Shown one piece after another: positions 14,353 through 26,013 of a stretch of DNA of 64,000 nt. Position numbers and translations under genes: made by a program. Under the pieces are notes generated by a model. The model saw nothing but the letters and a program-made list of their open reading frames with translations. It did no database searches and was not told the origin of the DNA. The stretch is from NCBI GenBank assembly GCA_027922465.2, contig BQMF02000487.1, positions 62,001-126,000 of the forward strand. The letters are read 5' to 3'. The first letter of the stretch is position 1; every line of letters begins with the position of its first letter. The DNA comes from Turritopsis dohrnii. Lineage: Eukaryota > Cnidaria > Hydrozoa > Anthoathecata > Oceaniidae.

Positions 14353-15969
14353 TGGGCTAACTCTGTATTTGTGTCTGTAGTTGCCCAGCCGATCTTAGAT
14401 CGAAATGAACATTGGAATCGGCGTTTTTCTTCATTAAATTTTGCTGTTTACGGAAAGTCCGTTCGGATTTCGGATTGTTTGTTTATTCAGAAAAGTTAAT
14501 GACAGACCCAAAACTTTATGCTAAATGCAATACAAAAAGGGCACTTTCAATAATAACTCATAAAAGAATTATCTTTTCTGTACTTCTGAAATACTTTTAG
14601 AAGTTATTTTAGACCTTTTTTGTTGATAACTTCTCAATTCAATCTTTAAAATTTTTAATATCCAGTCTGTAAAATATACACACAGAGCTCGTGAAACGTT
14701 TTCGCTTATGTTTTGAGGAAATTGTAGATGTAGCTTTGTAGAATCTTTGAAGAAGAATTTTAAGACTTCTTTTCTATCTTTGTCAACTGCTGCCATGGAA
14801 ATATTATCATGAGAACATTCCTTGAAGGCAATATTTATGTTTAGTCAACTCTGGGAAATGTTCTTGAAAAAGAAGATGAAGGATTGATAATAAACAAAAC
14901 TGTGCTGTGAAAAAACTTTGAATATCACAACGGAAATGTATGTAGTATCAACATTACTGGTGAATACGTCTAATCAATAAATCCATGAAACACGTCCAGT
15001 TCATTTAATAAATATTACACTGAAGTTTGAAGATATTGTAAAAAAGTAAACAAGTGAAATTGTCATTGAAATCACAAAATTACTTCACTCGCGACTGAAT
15101 TGACCCATAGGTCTACACACTGATATAAACCGAAAGTATAAACATCATGCACAAGATATTGGTGAACGATTATGTTTAATCAAACAGTTTTTCTGGCTCC
15201 GAAATATCTCAGTGAATTGAAAAGTGGTTGAGATTAACATTAAGTTTAATAAATTAAAGAAGGGAGTAATTTGGTGAATTCCAGACTGTATCAAAATTTT
15301 AGTCACTGTGCAATGCTCAATCAAGTTACCACTGTGTGGGACTGATTAGTGTTAAACTCACATTGAAAAAGATGACATTGTTCAAAATAATCAAGATATT
15401 TTTATACTACACCACTCGATGCAGGCGCGGATTAAGTTTGGGATACATACGATGTTAGGAAAAAAATCTTTGGATGATAATTAGAATCAAACCAATATAC
15501 ATACATATAAATTGAAAAATTGGCATGTAATATGTGCTAGGACACAATATAACATGTTTGAAAAGAACATTGTAATACGGATCCTAAAAACTTTTAATTA
15601 TGTCATTTGTCTTTTAGTGCACAATTGCTTTATTTATAAACTCCATGAAAAGATTCAAGTGGTAATATGCAGTCAGTGGCGGATCTAGAGGGCAGGCGCA
15701 ACTTGTGGTGAAATGCATTAACATAATTTGTCAATTCAGTTTATATTACCAATTGTATGTTATGTTGATTTAAATTATATACAATATAATTTTTATATTG
15801 TCATGGATTAAAATCTTTGAAATGCTCAAGTTTCTCCTGCTCCTACTAATCTAAGTTGTGAACAATTTCATGAAACGTCTACTTAAATATGCTACCGATT
15901 CGCATTGCTGGCAAAATTTGGAAGGTTTACACAAAGAGCTATTGTTAGATCCTGGTGTTTGGCAGTCAC
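14353..15969. other. Intergenic, no gene recognised
   Basis: AT-rich DNA between the duplicated block and the last alkaline phosphatase exon. Parts near 14500-14600 resemble 36410-36530. An open frame at 14569-14796 (minus) has no recognisable domain. The missing downstream exons of the phosphatase should be here if the gene were complete, and I do not find them. Confidence 0.5.
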
Positions 15970-17765
15970 TTTAGCATGATAATCGAGAGAACTTCCTTTC
16001 CTTTGCTCGACGGGCAATCCCCTCGAGAAACGTTTTCATTGACAGAAATAACTCCTGTTAATATAAGTTATATCATGATTTATTTATTTTTTATTTACGA
16101 ATCTTTACCTCTTTACCCTCTTCAGTTCCTTAAGGTACTATTATCGATGAGGGTCCATCGTAGGAAGCCCTAGAACATAAGAAAAAACAAGAAAAAATTA
16201 TTAATAAAAGGCCATGATCACATTAGGTTAGGACAGTTAAAGAAGGAAAATGCGAAGAACAACAATTTGTAATATGGATTTCTTCCAATTACATATGTCT
16301 TCTAAAATCTTTTTAAGAAAAGATCCGCCAAAAATCAGTGAATTGAAAAAAATTTATTGGCTTTAGAGTAACAACATATACAAAACTAAAATGCATGGTT
16401 CGTAAAATTTCCGATTTCAAGCTGTGCTTCAAAATCCTTGTTGTTCCCTTCACTAAAACAGCACAAAAGTAATATGAAAAAATCTAAGCGATTTTAGCAT
16501 ACGAACTTCCTAAGTAACATAATATAATATAACAATAAATTAGGAAATATACGAAAAAACATTTTGTCTCCAGCCTCCCACCAAAAAGCAAAGTCGGCTA
16601 ACAAGTGTATATCACCGTGTAACAACAACACGAAAAGTTAGATGATGATAATGATGATGATGATGAGCAAAATGGAAAACTGACTTTTACCTACCAGTAA
16701 AACTACTATGCCTACTGAGCTTGCGCTCGCAGCGGGGACAATAAAAGAGAAACCGCGAAAATATCGATGCTGTATATCAAAATTGATATTACGTCATCAA
16801 TTTTTATGTCATACTGAAGAAAGTACCTGTCCTGGCTTTAACACCTGTCATGAAAGCTGTAGCAGTTCCTGCTGAATCAGGAGTTTGTATGTCTGTATTG
16901 TATGTTTTTGATAAGGCAACATTGGGAAAGTTTTGGTGATTTTACCAGTTCAAAACATTCTCTTCTCCTGAAATAAAGAAAAAAGAACAAGAGGCCCTGG
17001 TGCCTGAAGGTCAGCGCTCTCTGCAAAGCTGAAAAATAATGATCTGCAATGCAAAATCGAAACACATTTTTACTCTGGGAAGGTCAAACTAGGAATTTCT
17101 GAAATATATCTAGAGTGACAGTGGTTAAAGGAATAAGTCATTTTATTTTAAAAAAATTGAAAACAGATATTGAAGTCATAAAGCAATGTATAGCATTGCA
17201 AATTTAATTCAATACAATACATCAGAGACATTAAATATACAAAACATTTATTCAAATGCTTCACATTTCTCTGTAGCTACACATATAAAACAAATTTTAA
17301 CTAGATAACAATTTCATGTATATTTATCTACAAGAAGTCATATCCAATTGAATTGAATTGAATTTAAATCTGATTTCGAGTAAATTAAAAATTATAAATA
17401 TGATCAAAAAGAAGTTACTAACTCTATACTTCACAAAATTCAGAGCAAGCTGTGATTCTCATTATCACCAAGTTCAAAAGCAAACATCTCTCCCATATAA
17501 TTTATAAAAAGGAATTGCTACAGATTAAAAATAGGTGACAATGTTATTGTTGTATGTTTGGCACAGTGCACTAACTTATATATTTTAGCCTATTGAAAAT
17601 AAAAAAAAGTAAGCAAATGACGATTATTTGATTAAGAAAATAAAAGAAACTCACGGCCATGCAGACACACAGTATCGGAAATACAAAAGTGACAATCTTA
17701 CAAAAAAGCCAGTTTGGAAATTACAATTAGTTCTGACAGCGTTCCATAAGTTTTAAAGTAATAAT

Positions 17766-17862
17766 TATCCAAATTCTGATAACTCATAAGCCCAATAAAC
17801 CTGGTACGCCTCTGACTCTGCTAACTCAGAGTTCGATGTAACAACATCGCCAACAATTTTCC
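17766..17862 (-). other. Possible orphan terminal exon inside the phosphatase intron
   Basis: A pyrimidine-rich tract and AG on the minus strand precede about 30 open codons reading IVGDVVTSNSELAESEAYQVYWAYELSEFG and then a stop. The coding-like composition stands out from its AT-rich surroundings. I do not recognise the family. It could also be chance. Confidence 0.2.
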
Positions 17863-18272
17863 TAAAAAAATGTGGAAGGTGACATTGAAATGTTATCTGA
17901 TGAATTTAACATTAAATTTCTATAGAAAAGTTTTAAAATTCTTGCAACCTTGATCAACATTGCTTTATAGATGAGTTTCTAAGTGACGTGATGTTTATAA
18001 ACATTAGTGTTTTTTGCTCGATAATTGCTGTGAGTTTCAACATAAATGCTTAATAGATCAAGTCAATTTCCTACCAATATGCGCAAGCATCTTGGTTGGC
18101 AATTAGATGCTCTCTGCACACTGTCGGTTAAACCAGTTCTCAGGAGGCGTTTTTAAGACAAAAAAAAATTATTAAAAATAATACTCATTGCCACTCGAAA
18201 TCTATTTTTGTGAAGTTTATTAAATTTTTAGTTTAAACAGATCTTTAACTGGTAATTAACATCAGAAGCTCA

Positions 18273-18274
<2 letters not shown>

Positions 18275-18309
<35 letters not shown>
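18275..18309. repeat. (TA)n microsatellite
   Basis: About 17 uninterrupted TA units, inside the intron between phosphatase exons 2 and 3. Confidence 0.95.
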
Positions 18310-18314
<5 letters not shown>

Positions 18315-18499
18315 GTAGCAAACCAACATCTTTATAATATGATTTTTACCCTGTGTGTAAATGGAACTTAAAAAAAGTTTCTTTCAAATGTACAATGCAT
18401 ATATATATTTATTAGAATGGTTTTGTATCTATTCAAAGTTTCGGTATGTTGATCAATACACAAACACAAACAAATCAAATTCCTGTGATGGTAAAATTG

Positions 18500-19480
18500 G
18501 TATATTTTATTCTACGGCATTGAAATATTGATTAATTTTCCCCTGAAAGAGTCACCAATTGTATCTGAATGAAGCCTTGTTTTCTTTGATGATGAACACA
18601 GCAGCAGGAAAAGGAGAAATAAACATGAAATGATTTTTTTGCTGTGATTCTTTTAAAAGGCATGGTTTTTTTACTGTTCAGACTATCAGTGAGTGTAGCT
18701 GCACTCAGTTGGGGATTATGTGTTACAAATTCTCTTACCTCTTGAGAGTGTTTTTGAAGATTGCAGCCATCATCAATTTTTGGCTGTGTGGGATCGTTAT
18801 CAAAGCATACCAAAATGTATAAATGTAATGGAGATGTATCGACATCAGCAAAAGGAATCGTTTTGCGTAAACAATTCCCTTCTAACCATAGAAATTTCTA
18901 TTTCCATTTCTATGTTCTAACTGACTAGTAAAATATAACATACGACTCGTAGCATCATAGCGAAGTTTTGAGAAACTCCACGCAGAGATTTCATGATTTG
19001 CTGTCTTCATGGCCACACTCACAACAAGAAAACATTTTAAAATATTTTCTTTTAACCTATTCATGTAACAACCATAGTTGGAAAATAGCCTCTGATTCAG
19101 CCTACAACAGACTTCAGCCTACCATCGAGGACACAAAATCTTGGGATTACGGACGTACAAACGCTAATGAAAGATCAGCTGCTATCGCACTGACCAAAAA
19201 TAGAAAAGATTCTAAAGTTACTAGCATTCCAAGATGATACTCATAGACAGGTTCTATGAAGTTTTACAAATTATCAAGCTGGTATAGTGATGATGCCTCA
19301 TTAAATTAACCAGTGCTATACAGGGTTCACCAATGGCTGCCAAATATGTGCAGGAGTACTTCTCCTCCACCATTGCTATCAACCAAACTACCAAACTATG
19401 GATCCTTGCTGCATGGGATTGATCAAAACTTTTGTTTGTTTCTTTTTTCAGTTTCGTTTTCTCGTTTCCCAATAACTTGA
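18500..19480. other. Open stretches of unknown origin in a phosphatase intron
   Basis: Several frames are open for 60-93 codons on both strands. One minus-strand frame (18532-18813) contains FDNDPTQPKIDDGCNLQ and a plausible GTAAG donor just after it. No frame gives a recognisable domain and they contradict each other in strand. Decayed mobile DNA is the likeliest explanation. Confidence 0.25.
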
Positions 19481-20022
19481 ATAAAATTTAAAATATTCAA
19501 AATTCGTCTGAGTTTACAAGAGGGAAAATGGGTTTTACATGCCTGGAAATTGAGAATGAAAGGAGGAGAAAAAGAGGGTTCTGCGACCAAAGTTGCAAAA
19601 AAACTCGTTATATTTCCACCTGTCATATCTTTTAATTGACCATCCAAAATTCTTCCGGCAGTGACAGTACTAACACCCATTCCATCGCCAATAAACAAGA
19701 TTACACCTTTCGCTTTCTTGTTAATGTTTTTGATTTGAAGGTTGTCTTTAATCAAGTCGACACCATCCTTAAACCATTGATTGTCTTGCTGTCGTTCATA
19801 AATTTCATCTGCAGTTTCTATGGAAAATTTTCAGATTGCTATCAAACTGCATTTTAAGTACAAATTGCCCTTTACTAGACATTCATTTTGACTTCATGTT
19901 TCAAGTCCTACCATTTCTAATACTTCTTCATGTATAAAAGAAAGAGATAGAAATCAGATTGAAATTATACCTGCCCTAACTGCAACCACTATACAGAAGA
20001 TTAGAAACCATATCCCAAACAT

Positions 20023-22080
20023 GATGGCAATCAACAATCAACTATTAAAAAGTACAGAAAATTCACAAAAACACGAGATGTGGGCAGTTAAGGAATGTTT
20101 ATGCATATTATATGACAAATACATATGTGATATCAAATTTCATTTACGCATCGTTAAAAAGACAATATTGCAACGTCATAATCGAGATTGCAAAGACCAA
20201 ATCATTCACCTTTCGATATATCAATACCGCTGCTAGTTGCCTTGGTGAATAGGAATACAAGTCGGAGGTCACTGTAATTTTAATTGGCACTTTTTTTTGT
20301 TATGCTTTTATTACTAAACATTTCCTGCCACAGGTTTTGAAACTTTATCTTACAAGACGTGAGAGGGTAGTAACATTATCACATGTTGATTTCGATACTG
20401 TAAGAGGGCTTTTTCCATCACATGATATGATATCAAAGAGACAGATGACACGTGTATTTTTATGTACTGTTTTGATGACAACAAGAAAAACGAAATGATG
20501 AAAGATCCATGCGACACATCGTAAACCCTTTTGACAAGCATCTTGGCACTCGCTTTCCATCTCACTCCTCTCTCATAGGATTCTTTAGCAATACTTATGT
20601 TCAAATCTATTCAAGACAATCAAAAATTTAATTTCCTTCTTTTTGATGGAAATTTGAGATGTCATACTGGCTCGCTGTTAGCCAAAACACTCTTGATACG
20701 TCGCTGAAGCTCTTGAAAGGATCTTAGTTATTAATTCAAAGTCTATAATGCTTATGAATTATGAATATATCATGATTTCTGGAGCAGCATGGAGCTGTGT
20801 GACCTGATCACAACCAATTAAGATAACTGGATTAAAACAACAGTAACGACCATTTCCTTTGCTTGAGACCTTTGCTTTCGAGAGTAAAGCCCATAATACA
20901 CAAATTTAGTGAGATGTGTATAGGGAACTTACGAAACTGCGACTGTAACGAAAACTACGACACAATACATTCATAATACAAAAAATCGTTGGTGTGTGAC
21001 TTCTAAACATTGCTTTCTATATTACCAATAATGACATTAGTAAAATTAAAAGCTTTTCCCAAGCATGAAGTAGAGTTCAATCCTAAAGGAACTTATAAAG
21101 TAAAATTAATTTCAAGCTTTACTCACGTCGTCGAACTCGTTTTCGTCACTTAATGAAAAATCATCACATTTTTAACCCCCAAGATAAAGTTCCAACGTAT
21201 GCATAGCATTATACTATAAGACATCGAAAGGACCTTTTATGGCCTGGTGTGATTATACTGTTTCAGCTTAGCAGATGTAAATTCTTTTCTTGCGATAAAT
21301 AAAAGTCATTATTTCGCATTATTTTCATCACAATCCTGTTGGTATGAATTTTTCTGAAGATTTTGACAATAGTCTGATATTGCTGATAGATGTGTCCAAT
21401 TCAATAAACAGTTACATGGTAAAACTTTTTAAATAGAAGTTCTTTTTACAAGAGGTTTCCTTTTTGTTTTGTTTGTTTAAATAGGTCGCTTCCTGAAAGG
21501 TCGAAGCCACTACTAGGCAGAGAGCTACAAGATAAAGAGACCGGTGTTTATCATCCTAGATTAGACATATCACTGAAAGCAGCACATCTACACTAATAGA
21601 CGAAGTAGGGGTGCTAGACCGGATGGTATATCTACCTGTCCCTAAAGACAATTGTGTCTTGCCAACCAGCTGCTTTTAGACAATATATATGATCATTCAT
21701 CATCAACATTAATGCTATCACTTGAGTTTGTGTTTCTGGTATCACTTTTATCGGGGAAAGAAGAATTTTTCAATTTAAAAAAATGTATCAAAAAATTTTA
21801 CTTGATGTTTTCATACTTTCCCATAATAAAGTTTAAGCTGTTTGATCAAATAAAATAAGTGTGTTGTTGATCCATTTTCTTTTGAAGAATATGATACGTC
21901 AACACCCATAAGTTGTCGTTTAAAAAACGAAAATAAGATGTGCTGCAAGAAATTAAGGTTTTGGGTGGTGCGCGAAAGTTAAAGGAGTTAGAAGCAATTT
22001 GAATAGCAATAAAACTTAAAATTGCTGCCGGTTACGGCAGCAAGTCAACGGCATTTGTTAATCTTACATCTTCATTTCCT
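20023..22080. other. Upstream flank of the phosphatase fragment; no gene seen
   Basis: AT-rich sequence with only short unrelated open frames (for example 20345-20604 on the minus strand, two overlapping frames). No promoter element is clear enough to report. Confidence 0.5.
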
Positions 22081-22479
22081 TTATGTACCGTATTTCCTAT
22101 TTATTCCCTAAATTCACAATTAACATATTAAGCGTCCCCTCCCCCTCCTCTAATTAGCGCCGGGGTGGTTATTAGAAAATAACAAATTTTTTTCACTCTA
22201 AATCCAATCACTCTAAGCTCCGGTGCGTAATATCGGAAAATCGAGATTTACGGCTTTTTTTATTAGCACTGGATGGAAAAGCTAGTGGCCTACTCTAATT
22301 ACTACTAGAATCATAATAGTAGAAAAACTAGCATCTCGCGTAAAGGTTTTTTACAGACCTTAATTTCGAATGGGATGTGCGTAAGTGCCATTCCAAAAAT
22401 AGGTGCCGAAAAATTAAACCATAGAAATGTAAGTGAAAAGTGTACCCATGTTGTAGAGCTCGAAAAACTGGTCAAAAAA

Positions 22480-23740
22480 GTGTGTGGAATCGTTTCGCTA
22501 CGACCAACCGTTGCAGAGATATTGTGGATCAAAAGTTTTGATGGCGTCTATCCGCAGTAAGAAATAAAATTTAATCCAAAATTTTGCGTCACCCCATCCC
22601 CCGTATTGTGGACCCTAAAAGACGTCAGTTATCCCTATTGGTTTTCGAGATATTTACCCAAAAACGTCGCGTTCGATTTGGGATTCAATGCAATCCTTAT
22701 AATATATCAAGGGGGATATATTAAAAAACTGACGTCACGCCAACGCTACTGTAATAGATTTTTGTGTGATCTTACGTGAAGAATCCTTATTCAAAATCAC
22801 CGTTCCCAAATTTAAATGCAGAAGCAAAAGTTTTTGTTCACCTTTTTTAATTGGGTGTGTAAGGCCATTGACGTGTACTTTACGTGATTTATAAGAGTGG
22901 CTAGTAACCCTGGTAAAAATGCTTACCGTGTTTAACTTTAAAAAGGAGGTGTCAAATTCACCTTTCCCGTGTGCAAACCCCCGCGACGAAAATTTCAATT
23001 TGGGATTTGTTAACAGAAAATGTACCCATGTTCTAGAGCTCGAAAAACTGATCAAAATTCTATGGGAACGTTTCAGTACGATCAAACGTTGCTAGGCTAG
23101 ACTCAAGCATTGAAGCCCGTGAAAATTTTTTGTCTAGGACCTCTTGATCCTGTTAGAGCACCACTTAAAGTAGCAGAAAAACTTGGGCAGCCATTATGTA
23201 ACAGTACAAATTCCCCGATTTGCCCGGTTTTGTGGAATCGGATGAACTCAAAAAAGTGATTTTTTCAAACATAGTCAAGTGACCCCTCATTCTGTAGGAA
23301 ATTCAATGATGATTCCGAATCACATTAGAAACAATAGTTCAAAGTCAAATCATAAGGTGCAATAGGGCGCAATCCAAATGGAGAGCATAATATCTCTTGA
23401 GAAAACATTGTGGCAATGAATCTATATATCAATAGCCGATTCTCCGTCCGTTTGTCCGTCACGCAAAATGGTAGATTGAGTTATAAGAGTGGTTATTTTA
23501 TTTTATTTTGTGCGACGTCAGTGTGAAACCATTGTATTGAGGCCCTAATCGAATACGACGTTTAGGGAAAATGTTATCGGTAACCAATAGAAATAACTGA
23601 CGTTTTTTGGGATCCACAATATTGGCCATGGGGTGGCGAAAAAATTTGGCCTAAATTTTTGGGGACGGGGCTCTATGACGTCATCAAAACATTTGATCGA
23701 CGATATCTCCGAAACGGTTCGTCATAGACATGTGATCCTA
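22480..23740. mobile_element. Diverged inverted-repeat (foldback-like) element
   Basis: About 190 bp at 22520-22710 reappears in reverse complement at 23540-23730. Shared landmarks include CACCCCAT, TATTGTGGA, ACGTCAGTTAT and CTATTGGTT in the same order. A second related pair (ACCCATGTT(G/C)TAGAGCTCG) lies at 22442 and 23023 in direct orientation. The true ends are not clear, and no transposase is visible in between. Confidence 0.6.
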
Positions 23741-23945
23741 TACATTTTCTTGCTCAGAATTTCGAGTTTTACAAGATGGTAACACTTTCCATTGTCAATC
23801 CATTGTCCTCCCGCCCCATGTATAGCTAATTGCAGAGGCGTAGTTAGGGTCAGTCAAAAAACGTGGAGGAGTTCAAAGTTATGATATTTCTTTTCAGTCT
23901 TAAGTGGCAATTAGGTTACTTGCGCGATTTTTTGTTCTACTCTAA

Positions 23946-24320
23946 GGGGCTGTTTATATGAGAGGCGGGACGGGACGTTTGCCGGGACGGGACGAAAAAG
24001 GTTATCCCGCCTCCACTGAAGTTTTCATAAAAAAATCTATCTTGTGTTTATATGAAAACAAACTATCCCGGGACAAAAAACGTCCCGTCCCGGTTAGGCG
24101 AGATCTCGCTTTCTCAAACCGGGATCCCGCTTGAAGCGGGACGTTTTTCATCATATAAACACACTGTCCCGGGACGTTTTATAATGTTTTAAATGCAATT
24201 GCTGTCTCGTCCCGGCAAAACTCCTGCTTAATGTTTTTTCATGTAAAGGCGGGATAAAGTCATTCCGTTTTTTGTCCCGTCCTGGCAAACGTCCCGTCCC
24301 GCCCTCATATAAACAGCCCC
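23946..24320. mobile_element. MITE with GGGGCTGTTTATATGAG ends
   Basis: A 375-bp near-palindrome. It starts GGGGCTGTTTATATGAG and ends CTCATATAAACAGCCCC, flanked by TAA on both sides. The interior is rich in GGGACGGGACG and its complement. It is G+C-rich against an AT-rich background and non-coding. Confidence 0.85.
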
Positions 24321-24389
24321 TAAATGACTAAACTCTCTTCCACAAACTTTGACTGACCTCTGGCTACGCCTCTGAATTGTTGGCTTAGT

Positions 24390-25560
24390 AAATACGATCA
24401 AAGCGTGAAAAATGATGCCAAGCTATTTTCAAGATATATGGACGATATTCTTAGGGATATTAAATCATCTGAAGTTGATAACAAACTTAACGAAATCAAC
24501 AACTTGCATCCGAATCTCAAATTTACGATCGAAAGAGAAACTGAAAATAGCATTCCATTTTTGGATATGAGAATTATTCGTTCGGAGAATTGCTTATCAT
24601 CTACCTGGTATTCAAAGCCAACAGACACAGGGTTGACCATGAATTTTCATGCGTTGGCCCCTAAAAAATATAAGCGGTCCGTTGTCTCGGGTTTGGTGTA
24701 CAGAATCTTCTACTCATGTAGTTCGTGGGAAAACGCTGATATCAGTCTCAGAAAAGCTAAAACGATACTCGACAATAATCAATATCCTGCTGGATTTTAT
24801 GAGCCAATAATTGAAAGAACTCTTAACAACATTCTAAGTCATGACGAAAAGGAAAAGGAAAAAGGCGAAGAAGAAGAAGAATGTAAGTTGTTATTTGTTC
24901 AGTATCGCGGGAAAGCTACTGAAAAGTTTGAAAGTAACTTGAAACGCATAAAGGCACCCTGCAAAGTAATTGTGACTTTAAAGAAAACGAGAAATGTGAT
25001 CATTGTGATCATGCCATCATTAAAGCCCAATGTGAAAAAAGCTTTTAAGAGCGGTATCGTTTACAAAATTACATGTTCGCGCTGTACCGCGCGTTATGTC
25101 GGTCAAACCAGCCGGCATTTACTCTACCGCATGAAAGAGCACAAAAGCATAAGCTCACCAGTGGGAAATCATTTCAATGCGTGTGATCAAGTGTTAACAA
25201 TGGATGACGTTGAAATCTTAACAGTTTCGACTAAATCAATGTCCCACTTAATGACTTTAGAAGCACTATTTATAGAACATTTAAAACCTGAGATCAACAC
25301 AAAAGACGAATACAGGAGTCGTACGTTAATAATTAAAATATAGTCATGTGAATTCGTTTATTTTTTTAAAATTTGTTCTAGCCGATTTTTATTTAGTTTT
25401 TGTATGTATAGTGGATGTAGAGAGATGTGAGATGACTTTTATTGTATATACACGGTTTCTTTGCAACGGTTTTAACTTGTTTTTATATTTGTTTTAGACC
25501 TGAAGGTGAAATAATAATTTCGAAATATATTATCAATACTTTACATTGTTGATTTCATAT
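24390..25560 (+). mobile_element. Penelope-like retroelement, 5' truncated
   Basis: Only the C-terminal part of the polyprotein and the 3' tail remain. The coding part (24405-25343) starts in the middle of the reverse transcriptase. The tail runs to about 25560. At 25500-25525 it carries CTGAAGGTGA followed by a short hairpin and GAAA, resembling the decayed hammerhead-like motif seen in Penelope elements. The upstream boundary lies about 70 bp after a MITE. The LINE that follows at about 26040 is a separate insertion in the same orientation. Confidence 0.85.
24405..25343 (+). CDS. Penelope-like reverse transcriptase / GIY-YIG endonuclease, C-terminal part
   Basis: 312 open codons. The catalytic RT motif RYMDDIL is at residues 10-16 and FLDMRI near residue 53, so the RT fingers and most of the palm are missing upstream. 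A linker with an acidic/lysine run (EKEKEKGEEEEE) follows. From residue about 218 comes a GIY-YIG type endonuclease: GIVYKITCSRC, YVGQTSRHLLYRMKEHK, then EALFIEHLKPEIN. The frame is intact to a TAG stop, but the first Met is internal, not a real start, so the element is dead as it stands. The family is non-LTR-like with telomerase-type RT and uses the endonuclease for integration. Confidence 0.9.
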   Translation: MKNDAKLFSRYMDDILRDIKSSEVDNKLNEINNLHPNLKFTIERETENSIPFLDMRIIRSENCLSSTWYSKPTDTGLTMNFHALAPKKYKRSVVSGLVYRIFYSCSSWENADISLRKAKTILDNNQYPAGFYEPIIERTLNNILSHDEKEKEKGEEEEECKLLFVQYRGKATEKFESNLKRIKAPCKVIVTLKKTRNVIIVIMPSLKPNVKKAFKSGIVYKITCSRCTARYVGQTSRHLLYRMKEHKSISSPVGNHFNACDQVLTMDDVEILTVSTKSMSHLMTLEALFIEHLKPEINTKDEYRSRTLIIKI

Positions 25561-26013
25561 TTGATGCACTCAAATTAAGTCACAATAAATACTAAAATAT
25601 CAGATGAAGCATATAAAAGTGGTTGAAGCATAATAAGCGTGAATAATCGCCATAATAATATGTTAATATTGCATTCCATATCCCCTAGAGTATCATCAAA
25701 ACAAGTAACTTTGCCAAAATTCAATCATCTTACGCGTGAAGGTTAATAATGAATTTGTGTCACAATTTTGGTTTTGTCGTTGTTTATTACAAAATATCAC
25801 TTTATTCCCATAACTTTCCCATGATTGAGGATCCACAAAAAGAAAGGAAATGCACAAATACTAGAGAAAAACGTATTGGTTGGTCTGTGGCAAATTTTTT
25901 CAAGAAGTGGAAAGTGACCTTCTTAAAAATCTTCGCGGAAAATTTTTGCTACGTTAATTTCCACTATTTGGGAACTGAGAAAGTATTTCTCAAAGAACTT
26001 TGTTGAGAACAGT

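Larger units (their letters stand above)
15970..20022 (-). pseudogene. Alkaline phosphatase, 5' fragment (exons 1-4) with in-frame stop
   Basis: Exon 1 (19971-20022) encodes a signal peptide, MFGIWFLIFCIVVAVRA. Exon 2 (19620-19817) encodes [19 protein letters not shown], the metal and active-site entry of alkaline phosphatases. Exon 3 (16827-16967) encodes NVALSKTYNTD and PDSAGTATAFMTGVKA, including the DSA motif with the catalytic serine. Exon 4 (15970-16054) encodes GVISVNENVSRGDCPSSKG. Splice phases agree throughout. Exon 3 has an in-frame TAA at about 16945, where relatives have one residue before NFP. No later exons (about 75% of the protein) are found downstream. I therefore call it a truncated pseudogene; a sequence error or unusual splice at the TAA is the alternative. 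Confidence 0.8.
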
